Shown one piece after another: positions 4,922-5,415 of a DNA stretch of 5,415 bases. A program made the translations under genes and the position numbers. Origin of the DNA: Lautropia sp. SCN 70-15 (GTDB taxonomy: Bacteria > Pseudomonadota > Gammaproteobacteria > Burkholderiales > Burkholderiaceae_E). How positions within the stretch are numbered: the first letter of the stretch is position 1; the number at the start of each line of letters is the position of its first letter. The notes under the pieces were generated by a model. That model searched no databases, was not told the DNA's origin, and saw only the letters and a program-made list of their open reading frames with translations. The DNA lies in the NCBI GenBank assembly GCA_001724315.1, contig MEEC01000143.1, forward strand, positions 1 to 5,415, read 5' to 3'.

Positions 4922-5415
4922 GACCGGCGCGGTGCCGGACGCGACGCCCGCGATCTGCGTCTTCTGCGGGGCCAAGCCCGGCTTCGATCCGCGCTGGGTC
5001 GAAGGCGCCCGCGCGGTGGGGCGGGCGATCGCCGCGCGCGGCTGGCGCCTGGTCTACGGCGGCGGGCGCGTGGGGCTGATGGGCGAGCTGGCCGACGCCG
5101 CGCTGGCGGCCGGCGGCGAAGTCGTCGGCATCATCCCGCAGGCGCTGCTCGCGCGCGAGGTCGGCCACCGCGGCCTGACCCGGCTCGAGGTCGTGCCCGA
5201 CATGGCGGTGCGCAAGGTCCGCATGGTGGAGCTCTCCGACGCCTTCCTGGCGCTGCCCGGTGGGCTGGGCACGCTCGACGAGCTGTTCGAGGTGCTCACG
5301 CTGCGGCAGACCCGCTACCACGACAAGCCGATGGGCCTGCTCAACCAGGCCGGCTACTGGGACCCGCTGCTCGGCGCCTGCCGCGGCATGGTCGAGGCGG
5401 GCTTCGTGACGGCGG
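4914..5415 (+). CDS. LOG-family protein (putative cytokinin riboside 5'-monophosphate phosphoribohydrolase), 3' end cut by the window edge
   Basis: A frame from ATG at 4914 is open for 167 codons to the right edge. It shows the full LOG (Lonely Guy, TIGR00730-type) signature. ICVFCGA (14-20) opens the Rossmann-like fold; LVYGGGRVGLMG (46-57) is the first nucleotide-binding loop; VVGIIP (70-75) follows; MAVRKVRM (97-104) supplies Arg100 and Lys101; and LPGGLGTLDELFE (114-126) is the diagnostic PGGxGTxxE motif with predicted catalytic Glu123. Characterised members hydrolyse nucleoside 5'-monophosphates, including cytokinin ribotides, to free base and ribose 5-phosphate. In bacteria the physiological substrate is usually unknown, and the old label 'lysine decarboxylase' is a misannotation. 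Family members are about 180-200 residues, so roughly 15-35 residues are missing. The start overlaps the gpsA end by 8 nt and has GAGGA 5 nt upstream. Family is secure; substrate is not. Confidence 0.95.
   Translation, partial: MSETGAVPDATPAICVFCGAKPGFDPRWVEGARAVGRAIAARGWRLVYGGGRVGLMGELADAALAAGGEVVGIIPQALLAREVGHRGLTRLEVVPDMAVRKVRMVELSDAFLALPGGLGTLDELFEVLTLRQTRYHDKPMGLLNQAGYWDPLLGACRGMVEAGFVTA

Noticed and set aside
4111..5079. Long open frames overlapping gpsA on both strands, including a 322-codon + frame and a 273-codon - frame
   Set aside because: The + frame product is Ala/Arg/Gly low complexity; the - frame is in register opposite gpsA. Neither shows domains, and gpsA and the LOG gene explain the region.
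4914..5415. Lysine decarboxylase as the function of the last gene
   Set aside because: The PGGxGTxxE motif defines the LOG family. The lysine decarboxylase name is a known historical misannotation, and no pyridoxal-phosphate site is present.

Overview
The window looks like ordinary chromosomal DNA from a GC-rich betaproteobacterium, most probably of the order Burkholderiales. The reasons are the very high GC with strong G/C preference at third codon positions, the protein sequences (notably SecB, GpmA and a tandem SH3 protein of a kind I associate with Burkholderiales), and the gene order ctpA-gpmA // rhodanese-grxC-secB-gpsA, which I recall as conserved there. Genus cannot be settled by eye. 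I see no mobile element, tRNA, rRNA, CRISPR array or sign of recent transfer, and almost all of the sequence is coding.

Layout. Two genes run leftward: an S41/CtpA-type processing protease, cut by the left edge (start codon at 1255), and phosphoglycerate mutase gpmA (2117 to 1368), separated by 112 nt. That gap holds two overlapping GC-rich inverted repeats and a -10-like hexamer. A 90-nt divergent gap (2118-2207) holds the only AT-rich island in the window, with -10-like hexamers facing both ways. Six genes then run rightward: a membrane-anchored rhodanese (GTG start, 2208-2609), glutaredoxin 3 (grxC, 2656-2913), the export chaperone secB (2966-3451), a secreted tandem-SH3 protein (3454-3900), glycerol-3-phosphate dehydrogenase gpsA (3908-4921), and a LOG-family phosphoribohydrolase cut by the right edge (from 4914). 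Gaps of 46, 52, 2 and 7 nt, then an 8-nt overlap, make a single transcription unit likely.

How the genes may work together. The rightward cluster mixes sulfur/thiol chemistry (rhodanese, glutaredoxin), protein export (SecB, plus a small exported SH3 protein that could be a client), and phospholipid precursor supply (GpsA makes sn-glycerol-3-phosphate). The common theme is cell-envelope biogenesis and redox upkeep. The leftward pair joins a periplasmic processing protease to a glycolytic enzyme, with no obvious functional link.

I did not find a novel system. The points worth checking are small: the divergent promoter island, the alternative hairpins in front of ctpA, the weak start contexts of gpmA and the rhodanese, the Cys-Cys/Thr active-site loop of the rhodanese next to a dithiol glutaredoxin, and the exported SH3 gene tucked between secB and gpsA.
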